Source: an uncultured Planctomycetaceae bacterium (GTDB lineage: Bacteria; Planctomycetota; Planctomycetia; Pirellulales; Pirellulaceae). Taken from it: a stretch of DNA of 64,000 nucleotides. Both the position numbers and the translations under genes were made by a program. Positions 47,122 through 56,767 of the stretch are shown here, one piece after another. Each line of letters opens with the position of its first letter. Within the stretch, counting starts at the first letter, position 1. The stretch spans positions 49,288 through 113,287 of the forward strand of contig CALMEE010000061.1 of assembly GCA_937862885.1 (NCBI GenBank), read 5' to 3'. The notes beneath the pieces were generated by a model. It had not been told where the DNA came from. It ran no database searches and worked only from the letters and a program-made list of their open reading frames with translations.

Positions 47122-49236
47122 ATGCGGTACAAAAAAAACAAAAATTGTCAATTTCGTCTGGTCGTAACGACATCATTTCTTCAAGCGATCATTTTAGCGA
47201 GCATGCTCGTTGGCGTTTCGACGACTTGGTTAAAGGGCCAAGAGGCGGCGGATGAAGCAGACCAAGAACAGGCGCCCTCGCTACAGTTCCGCCCGATGTC
47301 GGCACGGGCTGATAAAACGATCTTTTCTCCGTTGAACCTGCCAACGCCAAACCGAATTCGAACGGCCTCTGGTATGCCTGGTCCCGATTACTGGCAGCAG
47401 CAGGCCGACTACAAAATGGAGGTCGAGTTGGATACGGAGAATGAATCGGTAAATGCAGTTGCCACGATTACCTACACAAATAACAGCCCCGATGCGTTGC
47501 ACTTTCTCTGGCTTTCTCTGGAACAGAATTTGTTTAAAGAGGATAGCTTGGGAAGCTTGACCACGCCTGCGGGTGCACGCTTCAACAATCGACAACGATT
47601 CGTCGGTGGTTATAAGATCAAGTACGTGCGCATGGGTGATGAAGAACTCACGTTAAGTATCTATGACACCTTAGGACGTATTGAACTGCCTGAGCCAGTA
47701 GCTCCAAAAGGTGGGCAGGTTTCGTTTGAAATTGCCTGGTCGTTCGATATTCCTGATTATGGCGTCGACCGTATGGGGATCCGTCGCGTTCGAGCGGGCA
47801 AGATCTTTCAGATCGCACAATGGTTTCCCCATCTTTGCAAGTACGATGATGTACATGGCTGGAACACGCTACCCTATTTGGGGCAAGGAGAATTCTATTC
47901 CGAATTCGGTACTTATGATGTACGCATTACCGCCCCACGAGGCCACGTGGTTCTTGCCACGGGTGAGTTATTGAACCCGCATGAAGTCTTAACTCCCAAA
48001 CAATTAACCCAATTGTCGTTTGCAAAGGGGAGTCGTCAGACGATCACGATTCGTGGTGCTGAAGAAATCGGTACGGATGAAGCGGCGCCGGCCGGCGAGG
48101 GTCCGTTGACGTGGCACTTTAACGCCTCGCAAGTACGAAGCTTTGCTTGGACCAGTTCAGACGCAACCATCTGGGACGCGGCATCGATCACTTGGGACGA
48201 TGGCCAGACGGTGCTCGTGCAATCTGTATATCCACAGGAAGCACGCGGTGCATGGGTGGAGAGTACTCAAATGTTGCGACACTCGATCCTCCATTATAGC
48301 GACCAGTGGTTTCGCTATCCCTACCCTACAGCCATCAATGTGAATGGAAGTGTGGGCGGAATGGAATACCCCATGATCATCTTTTGTGGTGGTGACCGAA
48401 ATCGTCGCGGTCTTTTCGGTGTAACGTCGCATGAGATTGGGCATACCTGGTTCCCCATGGTTGTGAATACTGATGAGCGACGGCATCCCTGGATGGACGA
48501 AGGCTTCAATACCTTTATTAATTTCTATGATCGGTTGGAAGACTTTGATGAACAACATAATGACGGTGACCCTGCGGATGAGATGCGTCCCGTTTCACTC
48601 CGTCAATACGCGCGGTTTAACGCTAATCCAGCATACGCGCCCATCGCATTGCCGGCTGACCACATCGAACCCAACATGTTGGGACAATTGGCATATTATA
48701 AACCGGGCTTAGGCTTGAGGTTTTTGCGAGAAGTTGTTGTCGGGCCCAAACGTTTTGACGCTGCTTTCAGGCATTACATCGCTTCCTGGGCCTTCAAATC
48801 ACCTCAACCAGCAGACTTCTTCCGGTGCATGGAAAATGGTACCGGCATGAATCTAGATTGGTTTTGGCGAGGTTGGTTGTTCGAAAACTTGGAGTTCGAT
48901 CAGGCAATGCATGACGTGCAACTTGATCAACGGCGCGATGCAGCGCGTATCAGTGTTGGGAATTTAAAGGAAATGGTCATGCCGGTCTTCTTGTCGTTGG
49001 AGTTCGACGATGGAAGCGAACAGGAAATAACCTTGCCGGTTCAGGTGTGGCATTACACCAATCGATGGACATTTTCGGTGCCATTAGATGGGAAATCGTT
49101 GCGGAAAGTGACCCTCGATCCAAATCGAATTCTGCCTGATTCAAATCGCCGTAACAACGAATGGGCCGCAAGTGTCGATCAAGTTGAAACTGAGTCGGAA
49201 GTCCAAACTGAAACCGAGGCGGCAACGGATCGCTAA
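47122..49236 (+). CDS. Exported M1 family metallopeptidase
   Basis: 704 residues. A signal peptide (LVVTTSFLQAIILASMLVGV) sends it to the periplasm or beyond. The zinc motif HEIGH is at 437-441, with the third ligand Glu at 460 in WMDEGFNTF, fitting HEXXH-X18-E of the M1 aminopeptidase (gluzincin) family. The GxMEN-type exopeptidase loop is replaced by GSVGGMEYPM at about 410-420, which still holds the Glu that would bind a free N-terminus. The N-terminal beta-sheet domain (YKMEVELDTENESVNAVATI) is typical. The C-terminus is acidic. ATG at 47122. Confidence 0.93.
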   Translation: MRYKKNKNCQFRLVVTTSFLQAIILASMLVGVSTTWLKGQEAADEADQEQAPSLQFRPMSARADKTIFSPLNLPTPNRIRTASGMPGPDYWQQQADYKMEVELDTENESVNAVATITYTNNSPDALHFLWLSLEQNLFKEDSLGSLTTPAGARFNNRQRFVGGYKIKYVRMGDEELTLSIYDTLGRIELPEPVAPKGGQVSFEIAWSFDIPDYGVDRMGIRRVRAGKIFQIAQWFPHLCKYDDVHGWNTLPYLGQGEFYSEFGTYDVRITAPRGHVVLATGELLNPHEVLTPKQLTQLSFAKGSRQTITIRGAEEIGTDEAAPAGEGPLTWHFNASQVRSFAWTSSDATIWDAASITWDDGQTVLVQSVYPQEARGAWVESTQMLRHSILHYSDQWFRYPYPTAINVNGSVGGMEYPMIIFCGGDRNRRGLFGVTSHEIGHTWFPMVVNTDERRHPWMDEGFNTFINFYDRLEDFDEQHNDGDPADEMRPVSLRQYARFNANPAYAPIALPADHIEPNMLGQLAYYKPGLGLRFLREVVVGPKRFDAAFRHYIASWAFKSPQPADFFRCMENGTGMNLDWFWRGWLFENLEFDQAMHDVQLDQRRDAARISVGNLKEMVMPVFLSLEFDDGSEQEITLPVQVWHYTNRWTFSVPLDGKSLRKVTLDPNRILPDSNRRNNEWAASVDQVETESEVQTETEAATDR

Positions 49237-49436
49237 ATCGAATGCGTTCGGACAACATTTGCTGGAAATAACGGATCCGCGGCACTCAAAATCTGACAAA
49301 TTGACGGGCAGCTGTACAGTATTTCCGGGCGACGAATGCCGCTGGACGACATTACATCACGTTCGTTGCCCGGTGATATACCTTCAGCGTGGCGCTGCTC
49401 ATTGACCGATAGTTTTTGCTGAAGGAGATTCTTAGA

Positions 49437-49883
49437 TCACATCGATTCTCCGATGTCTTCGTACCACAGAGCAGGCTGATTTTCAATGAACTCACGCATT
49501 AAACGGATGCAGCGTTCGTCGTTGATAATCAACAGGTCGACATGACGTGCACGCAAGTATGCTTCAGGGCCTCGAAAGGTATGATTTTCCCCTACCACGA
49601 TTCGCGAAATTTTGTAAAGCAAGGCCGCACCACTGCACATGTCGCATGGTGATAACGTCGAGTAAAGGGTGGCGCGCGCATAGTCTTTGGCCGTTAATCG
49701 CCCAGCGTTTTCTAAACAGTCCATCTCCGCGTGCAAAGTCGGACTTCCTTTTTGAATCCGTTGGTTATGCCCCCTCCCGACGATCTGTTCGTCGATCACT
49801 AAGACTGACCCAATCGGGATGCCACCGGCGGCTAATCCTAACTCGGCCTCTTTAATCGCTTCCTGCAAAAAAATATCGTGCAT
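49437..49883 (-). CDS. Cytosine deaminase, Fcy1-like (CDA-fold nucleoside/base deaminase)
   Basis: 148 residues from the ATG at 49883 (MHDIFLQEAIKEA), preceded by an AAGGG site about ten bases upstream; the open frame extends 30 codons further but is unlike the family. The zinc motifs are HAEMDCLENAG and TLSPCDMCSGAALLY. The C-terminal region (VVGENHTFRGPEAYL, ERCIRLMREFIENQPALWYEDIGE) matches yeast-type cytosine deaminase better than TadA or dCMP deaminases. It likely deaminates cytosine to uracil in pyrimidine salvage. Confidence 0.88.
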   Translation of the reverse strand: MHDIFLQEAIKEAELGLAAGGIPIGSVLVIDEQIVGRGHNQRIQKGSPTLHAEMDCLENAGRLTAKDYARATLYSTLSPCDMCSGAALLYKISRIVVGENHTFRGPEAYLRARHVDLLIINDERCIRLMREFIENQPALWYEDIGESM

Positions 49884-50322
49884 CGTAACCAAGCCCTTGT
49901 GATGTTGGATTGAGGATTTCAGCGGTCTCGGCATTGAGCGGATTACCGAAATCTGCACCTCAGAATTGTACATGGAAATTCGCCGTTGGGTATCAACATG
50001 GCTCGGCGGGAGGTTGATCCCGTTGTCGCACGTTGTCCTCGACTAGTCCACGATCTGAGATCCCTCAGAAAACAACAGGTCGAGTCACATGAATGTCCAA
50101 ATGTCTGCATTTTATGTAGAGGTGCCGGACAATATAAATCGGCTATGCGCGAAATAACACAATATTAATTTGTGGTGTGATCGGATTTCGGCTATCATTC
50201 CCAACTGGTTCCCGAGCAAAACACTTGAAGGCTCCGAGTTCAGTGAGCGTGGACGACGGTTTTGGGCCGATGTGAGCCGGATCAATGTTTGCATGCGTTT
50301 CGCAGAATGCATCGAGGGATTT
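49884..50322. other. Intergenic region between cytosine deaminase and ankyrin-PQQ genes
   Basis: 439 bases, divergent promoters expected. Short frames here have no features. No palindrome or terminator of note. Confidence 0.35.
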
Positions 50323-52125
50323 ATGGAAGTTCAGAATATGAGAATGTGGACGAGGTGCGCCCAGATGAGATCTTTTTTAACGAGTTTTCTAGTTCTTCTC
50401 CTTGCCGTAAGCGCGGCGACCTCGGCATGGAGTCAGGACGCGACTTCGGCCGACCTGTGGCGTTCAGCACGTGCCGGTGATCTTGAAAAAGTTCGCAGGA
50501 TTCTGGATTCTGGAGTCGATGTGGATGCCAAGTCAAACTATGGGGCAACGGCACTTGCTTTTGCGGCCGAACAAGGGCACCTTGAATTGGTGAAATTCTT
50601 GGTGGAACGGGGCGCGGATGTCAACTCGAAAGATACCTTTTACAACGCAACACCTTTGAGTTGGGCGCAAATGGGTCGGCACAATGAGGTTGCCAATTTC
50701 TTAAAAGAAAACGGAGGAGTTGCCAGTTTCGGTCAGCCCAGCTCCGGGGACGCAACCGTCGCCGACGATGATCCTGAAGGTGAACCTGTGGAGTTTGCCC
50801 CTTGTTCGGCTGAATCGCGCTTGCTGGACCGCCGGTATGCGTCTGTGAATTGGCCACAATTCCGAGGAAACGGCGCTCGCGGCATTGCCGATGGTCAGCA
50901 ACCGCCCATCGAATGGGATGTGGAATCGGGGAAAGGCGTTGCTTGGAAGGTGGCGACACCAGGGCTTGGACATTCATGTCCAGCGATTTGGGGTGATCGG
51001 ATTTTCTTGACGTCTGCCATCAGCGGTGCGCAAAAGGAATCGATTCAAATCGGCAATTACGGATCGGTCGATTCAGTCGATGATGACTCTGAACATGAGT
51101 TCATCGTTTTCGCAATCAATAAGCATACCGGCGAGACCGAATGGCAACAAACGGCTGTGAAGACTGTGCCAAAAGTTAAACGCCACCTCAAATCGACGCA
51201 TGCCAATCCGACGGTCGCTTGCAATGAACATGCGATTGTGGCATTTTTTGGAAGTGAAGGGCTGTTTTGCTATTCCCATGATGGAGAATTGAAATGGCAA
51301 AAGGATTTGGGGTTCCTCGATAGCGGATGGTTTTATGATCGCGATTACCAATGGGGATTCGCAGCATCACCCATCATTTTTGAAGACACTGTGATCGTTC
51401 AATGTGATATCCAAGAGAATTCATTTATCGCAGCGTTTGATTTGCTGAGTGGAGAAGAAAAGTGGCGAACCAGCCGCGAAGAAATCCCCAGTTGGTCTAC
51501 ACCCACGATTTACTTCGATCAAGATCGTCCGCTGGCCGTAACCAATGGGACGCGCGCAATTCGAGGCTACGATGTGCGTACCGGCGAAGAAGTTTGGACG
51601 TTCCAGGCCGAAAACTCTGAAATCGTAACGCCGACACCGATTGTTTCACAGGACAAGATTCTGGTGACCGCAGGCTATTCACCCATTATGCCAATCTATG
51701 CGATCAATACCGCGGCTCGCGGGCCATTTCAACTGGATAAACAAGAGAGATCAAACGAGCACATCGCTTGGTCGCATCGCAACGGTGGACCCTACATGCC
51801 AACTCCCATCGCCTATGGTGATTATTTTTATGTTTGCAACAACACAGGAATACTCACGTGTTATCATCTACCGAGTGGTAAAGAAGTTTACAAGGAACGA
51901 CTCAAAGGAGTGAAATCACTGAGTTTCGTCGCATCATGTTTGGCTGCCGACGGCCACCTGTATTTCTTCAGCGAAAATGGTCAAACGATCGTTGTCAAAT
52001 CAGGTCCGCAATTTGAACTCATTGCTGTGAACCAAGCTGGTATCAACGTGCTTTCCACGCCTGCGATTTCCGAAGGTCGGATTTATATTCGGGGTGTTGA
52101 CTCATTAATTGCCGTCGAGCAGTAG
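50323..52125 (+). CDS. Exported ankyrin-repeat and PQQ-like beta-propeller protein
   Basis: 600 residues from the ATG at 50323, which follows a GAGGG site; ATGs at 50338, 50344 and 50365 are alternatives. A signal peptide (SFLTSFLVLLLAVSAATSAW) is clear. Two to three ankyrin repeats follow at about 30-115 (GVDVDAKSNYGATALAFAAEQGH, GADVNSKDTFYNATPLSWAQMG). The rest is an outer-membrane-assembly or PQQ-quinoprotein-like propeller, with the planctomycete-typical WPQFRGNGARGIADGQ start and repeated FxxxTGExxW blades (NKHTGETEWQQTAV, DVRTGEEVWTFQAE). No PQQ-binding or catalytic residues can be assigned, so a structural or binding role is as likely as dehydrogenase activity. Confidence 0.88.
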   Translation: MEVQNMRMWTRCAQMRSFLTSFLVLLLAVSAATSAWSQDATSADLWRSARAGDLEKVRRILDSGVDVDAKSNYGATALAFAAEQGHLELVKFLVERGADVNSKDTFYNATPLSWAQMGRHNEVANFLKENGGVASFGQPSSGDATVADDDPEGEPVEFAPCSAESRLLDRRYASVNWPQFRGNGARGIADGQQPPIEWDVESGKGVAWKVATPGLGHSCPAIWGDRIFLTSAISGAQKESIQIGNYGSVDSVDDDSEHEFIVFAINKHTGETEWQQTAVKTVPKVKRHLKSTHANPTVACNEHAIVAFFGSEGLFCYSHDGELKWQKDLGFLDSGWFYDRDYQWGFAASPIIFEDTVIVQCDIQENSFIAAFDLLSGEEKWRTSREEIPSWSTPTIYFDQDRPLAVTNGTRAIRGYDVRTGEEVWTFQAENSEIVTPTPIVSQDKILVTAGYSPIMPIYAINTAARGPFQLDKQERSNEHIAWSHRNGGPYMPTPIAYGDYFYVCNNTGILTCYHLPSGKEVYKERLKGVKSLSFVASCLAADGHLYFFSENGQTIVVKSGPQFELIAVNQAGINVLSTPAISEGRIYIRGVDSLIAVEQ

Positions 52126-52427
52126 TCGTTCGAGGTCGTTGTCACATCACTGATATCTTGGTGACTTGCGTTGGCTGGCAGCAAATTGACCAATTCGATA
52201 GCGTTTCAATACGTTGGCGATCGCCGTTAATATCTCAGCGAATCTCTCGCCGGTTGTTACTCATTTCGAGATAAAATGTAACGATTTTCCCGCTTACAGC
52301 GATTTCAGGCTCAAGACCAAACATACTTCGAGTCTAACGACGATACCAAAGATAGCGGCACTAGCAATTATGCGTGCTTATTTTGTAGGGCGGTCAAGTT
52401 CCGGATTCAACTGGAGTTTAGTATTCG
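52126..52427. other. Intergenic region before the TolC-like gene
   Basis: 302 bases; a TTGACC box near 52187 lacks a good -10 element. No gene or clear operator recognised. Confidence 0.3.
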
Positions 52428-53915
52428 ATGTTTCGTCTATTCTCGACACCTTTCAGTTGTCTCGCGATATTCCTTGCCATAACCTCAGTCGGTTGTCGTA
52501 CGAGCGATCGAGTCCAACAGGCGGCTCACGATCGCGTTGCTTCTGAGCGATTGCACGCCTGTTATTCTGCAGATGCATATTTCGAGTTGTCGGATGATGC
52601 CGCGACGCAATTTTCGGGCCCGCAATCACTTGATGAATATTTGCACATCGGTTTGTTGCAGAATCCTGAGATTCAAAAGGCTCGATTCATGGTCGATGCA
52701 CTCTCCCAGCGAATCCCCCAAGCAGCATCGTTGGATGATCCCATGCTCGAAGTGATGACTGGGGTCTCGCATGTTGAAACGGCAGCTGGTCCCCAAGATC
52801 TTGCTTTGGGATTGAGCCAAATGATTCCATGGCGCGGAAAAAGAGAAATGCGAACCGCAATTGCAATTGAGGAAGTCCAGGCCGCGCGAGCTGAATTGCT
52901 CGCCGTTGAACTTAAAGTAGTGGAACAAATCAAAACCGCGTACCACCAGCTTTATTTTATCCAGCAAGCCATCTCCATTACGGAACGCGATCGTCAGCAA
53001 CTTGCATTAATAGGCGATGTAGTCCTTCAGAGGTACCAGGTAAAACGCGAGGTGACCCAGCAAGATGTACTTCAAGTTCAAGTAGCGCTGTCCCAGATCG
53101 ATGCCGAACTCGTTCAGCTGCGTCAACAGAAAGCGAGCACGCAAGCGAGGCTCGCTCGGTTGATGCACTTGCCTCCGAGCACACAATTTGAAGCACTCGA
53201 TTCTTTCCCAGCGGAACAAATCCTGCACGGCATTCAAAATCTGTATCAATTGGCCGTCGAATCGCGGCCGGAATTGCAATCACAACTGGCCAAAATCCAA
53301 CGCGATCGCAAAGCAGTATGCCTCGCAATGCTCGAAAATTATCCAGACATGACGTTTGGAGTCAATTGGATCGCGGTTGGAAGCGACGGACTGAGCCCTG
53401 TAGCAAATGGAGAAGATTCATTGATGCTAACTCTCGGCCTCAACCTTCCCATCTATCGAAATCGAATTGACGCAGGCATACGGGAGGCGCGCTTCATGGC
53501 GATGGCCAGCGCTCAGGAGTACGAAACGATGCGGGATGAAACCCTAGAATCGATCACCGATCTGTTTGCTAAAATGAACAGCCAGTATGAAACGCTGACC
53601 CTCTTCCGTGACAATATCATTCCCAAGCAGAAATTGACACTCGAACAATCGATCGAAGACTATACGGTTGGAAGCGTCGATTTCTTGCAACTCATTGAAA
53701 TTTGGCGCCAACTGTTTCGTTTTCAGATTCAAGAAAAACGCCTGGAAGCCGATCTACACCAATCTCTAGCAGAACTATCGCGCGTGCTTGGCCAGTTCCA
53801 GATACCCGTGACACTGGAAAACGCACAAGGTCACGTTGGTTCGTGGGAACTTGGTCTCTTGAACTCATCTGTCCCAGACGACCAAAAACATCCGGATCGC
53901 GAAAACGACGAATGA
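52428..53915 (+). CDS. TolC family outer membrane efflux lipoprotein (CusC-like)
   Basis: 495 residues. A lipoprotein signal peptide (CLAIFLAITSVGCRT) puts the lipidated Cys at about residue 23, as in CusC/OprM-type outer membrane factors. The OEP repeats are visible: SLDEYLHIGLLQNPEIQKARF and later LGLNLPIYRNRIDAGIREARFMAMASAQEYETMRDE, with the long helical hairpins of the periplasmic tunnel. It is the first gene of the metal efflux locus, which continues with an adaptor and RND pump, and would form the outer membrane exit duct. It is 213 bases upstream of the Cys-rich gene, behind whose own promoter the rest of the cluster lies. Confidence 0.9.
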   Translation: MFRLFSTPFSCLAIFLAITSVGCRTSDRVQQAAHDRVASERLHACYSADAYFELSDDAATQFSGPQSLDEYLHIGLLQNPEIQKARFMVDALSQRIPQAASLDDPMLEVMTGVSHVETAAGPQDLALGLSQMIPWRGKREMRTAIAIEEVQAARAELLAVELKVVEQIKTAYHQLYFIQQAISITERDRQQLALIGDVVLQRYQVKREVTQQDVLQVQVALSQIDAELVQLRQQKASTQARLARLMHLPPSTQFEALDSFPAEQILHGIQNLYQLAVESRPELQSQLAKIQRDRKAVCLAMLENYPDMTFGVNWIAVGSDGLSPVANGEDSLMLTLGLNLPIYRNRIDAGIREARFMAMASAQEYETMRDETLESITDLFAKMNSQYETLTLFRDNIIPKQKLTLEQSIEDYTVGSVDFLQLIEIWRQLFRFQIQEKRLEADLHQSLAELSRVLGQFQIPVTLENAQGHVGSWELGLLNSSVPDDQKHPDRENDE

Positions 53916-54049
53916 CGTTTCTCATCAGGTGAAGCCAGCGTTACGGACGATATCGACATTTCAAGCGAACCAAGTGTTTTTGGCATGCGATCAACACTTG
54001 GAGGGCAAAATCCTAGTTGGTTATTCGATTCAATGAATTTGCCTGCAGG

Positions 54050-54085
54050 TTGACATCGGTACCGTTCATATCGATAATGTGATAT
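54050..54085 (+). promoter_or_regulatory. Promoter with palindromic sites ahead of the metal efflux genes
   Basis: TTGACA (54050-54055) and GATAAT (54073-54078) with a 17-base spacer. The palindrome CGGTACCG (54057-54064) sits in the spacer, and ATATC/GATAT arms (54068-54072, 54081-54085) flank the -10 box. This fits a regulated promoter; no regulator gene lies in the locus. The next start codon is 50 bases downstream. Confidence 0.6.
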
Positions 54086-54128
54086 GCGGACTCTCATTGC
54101 AGTTAGCCGATTGAATTAGGGTGTTGTC

Positions 54129-54668
54129 GTGATTATTTCAAGGTCAAATCACTATTTGCTGCGCCATGTCACCACATGGTTGGTCGCAGCAGTGATGTTG
54201 GCCAATCCACTTTTGCTCGTTTCGCACAGTAACTGTGGATGCTCGCCCGGTGCACAGAATCCTGAAGTCAACGATGTTTGTTGTTGCTGTCGAACGCCAG
54301 AGCCTGATTTGGCCTCGGCGAATTCATGCTGCTCGAAGCCCAGCCCTAATTCCGCGTCGATAAGTGATTCATCGATTTCCGGGCATCTAGAGTGTAATCG
54401 TTTATCAGGAACAATTGCGCACGCGACCTGCCATTGCGAAAATGATTGCTCCTGTCGCGTTGGCCATTCTCCTTTCCACCCGGCACCGGCGATACCGTAC
54501 GATACGCCGACCGTGCGCGTGATACAGCTGATGCTGTTGGTGATTGAGACTGAAGCGTTTGCCACGCACCAAGCTGTGAGTGGCCATAACTATTCGACTT
54601 CATCGAGCATTTCGATATCTTTCACGGCGCAGCAAGTATGCGCCCTTCTTTCTCGCTTTATTTGTTAG
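54129..54668 (+). CDS. Cys-rich secreted protein of the metal efflux locus
   Basis: 179 residues from a GTG. A signal peptide-like segment (TTWLVAAVMLANPLLLVS) precedes about 15 cysteines, including CGC (36-38), CCCC (51-54), CC (67-68), and CHC/CSC pairs at 101-109. A His-rich stretch with HSPFHP follows, and hydrophobic VIQLMLLVIE is near 130-139. Such clusters suggest binding of soft metals like copper or silver in the periplasm. It is directly behind the strong promoter and 183 bases before the adaptor gene. I know no named family for it. Confidence 0.7.
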   Translation: MIISRSNHYLLRHVTTWLVAAVMLANPLLLVSHSNCGCSPGAQNPEVNDVCCCCRTPEPDLASANSCCSKPSPNSASISDSSISGHLECNRLSGTIAHATCHCENDCSCRVGHSPFHPAPAIPYDTPTVRVIQLMLLVIETEAFATHQAVSGHNYSTSSSISISFTAQQVCALLSRFIC

Positions 54669-54851
54669 CGATGCTGGTGGCATCTTCGCGCGCATATTGA
54701 GTCAATATTGCTATTGAGCGTGCGAATTTAGCGTTCGTCGTCATCCGACTATCAGTTTCGGTTGTTCCCTGGCTCGTGTCGCGGCGGAACGACTATCTGC
54801 TCAAGAGAAATGTTACCAGTTTAAGAACAAACGTCTTCGCCGGACCTAGAA

Positions 54852-56711
54852 ATGCCACGTATACCAAATAAAAATGATGGGCCGTTACAGGAGAATTTGC
54901 CCAATCAAAATTCGACTGCTGCGCCCCCCGCTATCGCAGGTGAACTGCCAAACGTCGCGGCTAACACGCCGATCTCGGTGCCATCGAGAGTTTCACTAAG
55001 AACGTTGATTTGGGAATTGTCGAAACTGGTTTTTGTGCCCATGTTGATATTGGCATCATTCATTGTCTGTTTGATCATTCTCGGAGTGGCACAGCGTACC
55101 GGTTGGCTTACTTCCGATCATGTTAATGGCGAAACAGGTAGCGTCGCGGATACCAATGACAACGGTACGAGCGTTTCTTATATCTGTCCGATGATGTGTG
55201 TACCACCGACGACAAAACCAGGTCGCTGTCCGGTGTGTGGGATGGAATTGGTCCCCGCGGCCGCTGTATCGACTGAACCCTCGACCAAAATCGAAATCGA
55301 TCCCCGCTCACGCCGTATTGCCGGAATCCGAACGGTGAAAGCTGAGTCGAGACCTCTTGTGCGAAAAATTCGGGGAGTTGGTTCAATTCAATATGACGAA
55401 ACCAAGCTGAAAACACTTTCAGCCTACTTTGATAGTCGGGTCGAAAGACTTTTTGCAGATTTTACTGGGATCACCGTCGAAAAAGGGGATGCCCTGGCCT
55501 TGGTCTATTCTCCGGAGCTGTATGCCGCACAAGTCGAATTCACGCGCGCGCTGAGTTTTCTCGACCAAGCCTCGGCCAACAATCGGCAGACCGATGCGTC
55601 CGCTCGCCAGCTGCTGAACAGTGCTCAAGAACGATTGACCGAGTTAGGTATGACGGCGGAGCAGATCGAGGAGTTGCGGCAAAGCAAACAAGCGAATCGA
55701 CGGTTGAATCTTTATGCGCCGATCAGCGGAACCGTGATTGAGAAACTGGCGGTAACGGGCCAATACTTGCAAGCAGGTTCCCCCATTTACCGTCTAGCGG
55801 ACTTAAGTACAGTCTGGCTCGTCGTGCAAGTTTTCCCAGATGATGCTGCGCTTATCCAAGTAGGGCATGAGATGACCGCTTCAACTCAATCAATGAGCGG
55901 TCAACCGATTTGCGGAGTTGTCGACTTCATCGAACCCAATGTCGATGAAGATTTGCGTACGGTGGGCGTACGCATGATTGTCGACAATCGGCATGGTCAA
56001 TTTAGACCGGGAGAATTTGCTCGCGCGACGATTGAAGTTCCCGTGCTCAATCGCGATGGTACTGTCGAAAACATGGTAACCGTACCGCGCAACAGCTTGC
56101 TTTCTATTGGGGAGACATCGCTGTTATATGTTGAGACCAAACCTGGTGAGTTTCATTTGCGCAGGGTCGTTACTGGACCCGCTTCCGAGGGGATGGTGGC
56201 CATTCTTGAGGGGCTTTCCGCAGGTGAAAACGTCGTTGCTCAGTCAACGTTTCTGCTCGACGCCCAAATGCAATTGCAAGGCAATCCATCTTTGATTGAC
56301 CCCAACAAAGCTGTTACAGAAATCGAATTGAGCGATGCCGAGCTGGCGGAAATTGATGCAGCGTTGGCGCCATTGTCGGCGGCCGACCGAGATCTGGCGG
56401 AAGCCCAAGTCATCTGCCCAATCATGGAAGTGCGGCTCGGTTCGATGGGGATGGGCACGCCGATAAAGCTCGAAGTGTTAGGCACGAATGTGTTCATTTG
56501 CTGTGAAGGATGCAGAAATCGACTTGTCGCAGAACCGGAAAGATACTTGCAAGTGCTGCAGAGATATCACGAGAACAAGTCGCTAGGCCAAGCCGATTCA
56601 GCCAGTGGGAAACAACCTGAGCAATCGCCGCACAACGATACACCTTCAATGAAGATACCGCCGTTACCAACGGAGCCTCAGGATTTGCCAAGGATGGATC
56701 CGCCGAAATAG
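54852..56711 (+). CDS. cusB: CusB-like RND efflux periplasmic adaptor with metal-binding domains at both ends
   Basis: 619 residues. A membrane helix (about 57-80) anchors it. Residues 110-131 (YICPMMCVPPTTKPGRCPVCGM) form a heavy-metal-binding domain; Cys 112, 116, 126 and 129. The membrane-fusion core follows: RKIRGVGSIQYDETKLKTLS, YAPISGTVIEKLAV, LYVETKPGEFHLR. Near residues 518-560 a second domain appears, CPIMEVRLGSMG then VFICCEGCRN, the same CP...CCxxC unit found four times in the gene at 60507. It links the pump and the TolC-like duct and likely delivers or senses metal. It lies 56 bases before the pump gene. Confidence 0.9.
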   Translation: MPRIPNKNDGPLQENLPNQNSTAAPPAIAGELPNVAANTPISVPSRVSLRTLIWELSKLVFVPMLILASFIVCLIILGVAQRTGWLTSDHVNGETGSVADTNDNGTSVSYICPMMCVPPTTKPGRCPVCGMELVPAAAVSTEPSTKIEIDPRSRRIAGIRTVKAESRPLVRKIRGVGSIQYDETKLKTLSAYFDSRVERLFADFTGITVEKGDALALVYSPELYAAQVEFTRALSFLDQASANNRQTDASARQLLNSAQERLTELGMTAEQIEELRQSKQANRRLNLYAPISGTVIEKLAVTGQYLQAGSPIYRLADLSTVWLVVQVFPDDAALIQVGHEMTASTQSMSGQPICGVVDFIEPNVDEDLRTVGVRMIVDNRHGQFRPGEFARATIEVPVLNRDGTVENMVTVPRNSLLSIGETSLLYVETKPGEFHLRRVVTGPASEGMVAILEGLSAGENVVAQSTFLLDAQMQLQGNPSLIDPNKAVTEIELSDAELAEIDAALAPLSAADRDLAEAQVICPIMEVRLGSMGMGTPIKLEVLGTNVFICCEGCRNRLVAEPERYLQVLQRYHENKSLGQADSASGKQPEQSPHNDTPSMKIPPLPTEPQDLPRMDPPK

Positions 56712-56767
56712 AACGAGTTGCTGTCCCAAAGTTAATAGTGAATCGCATCGTCAACTAAGGCCCATTC

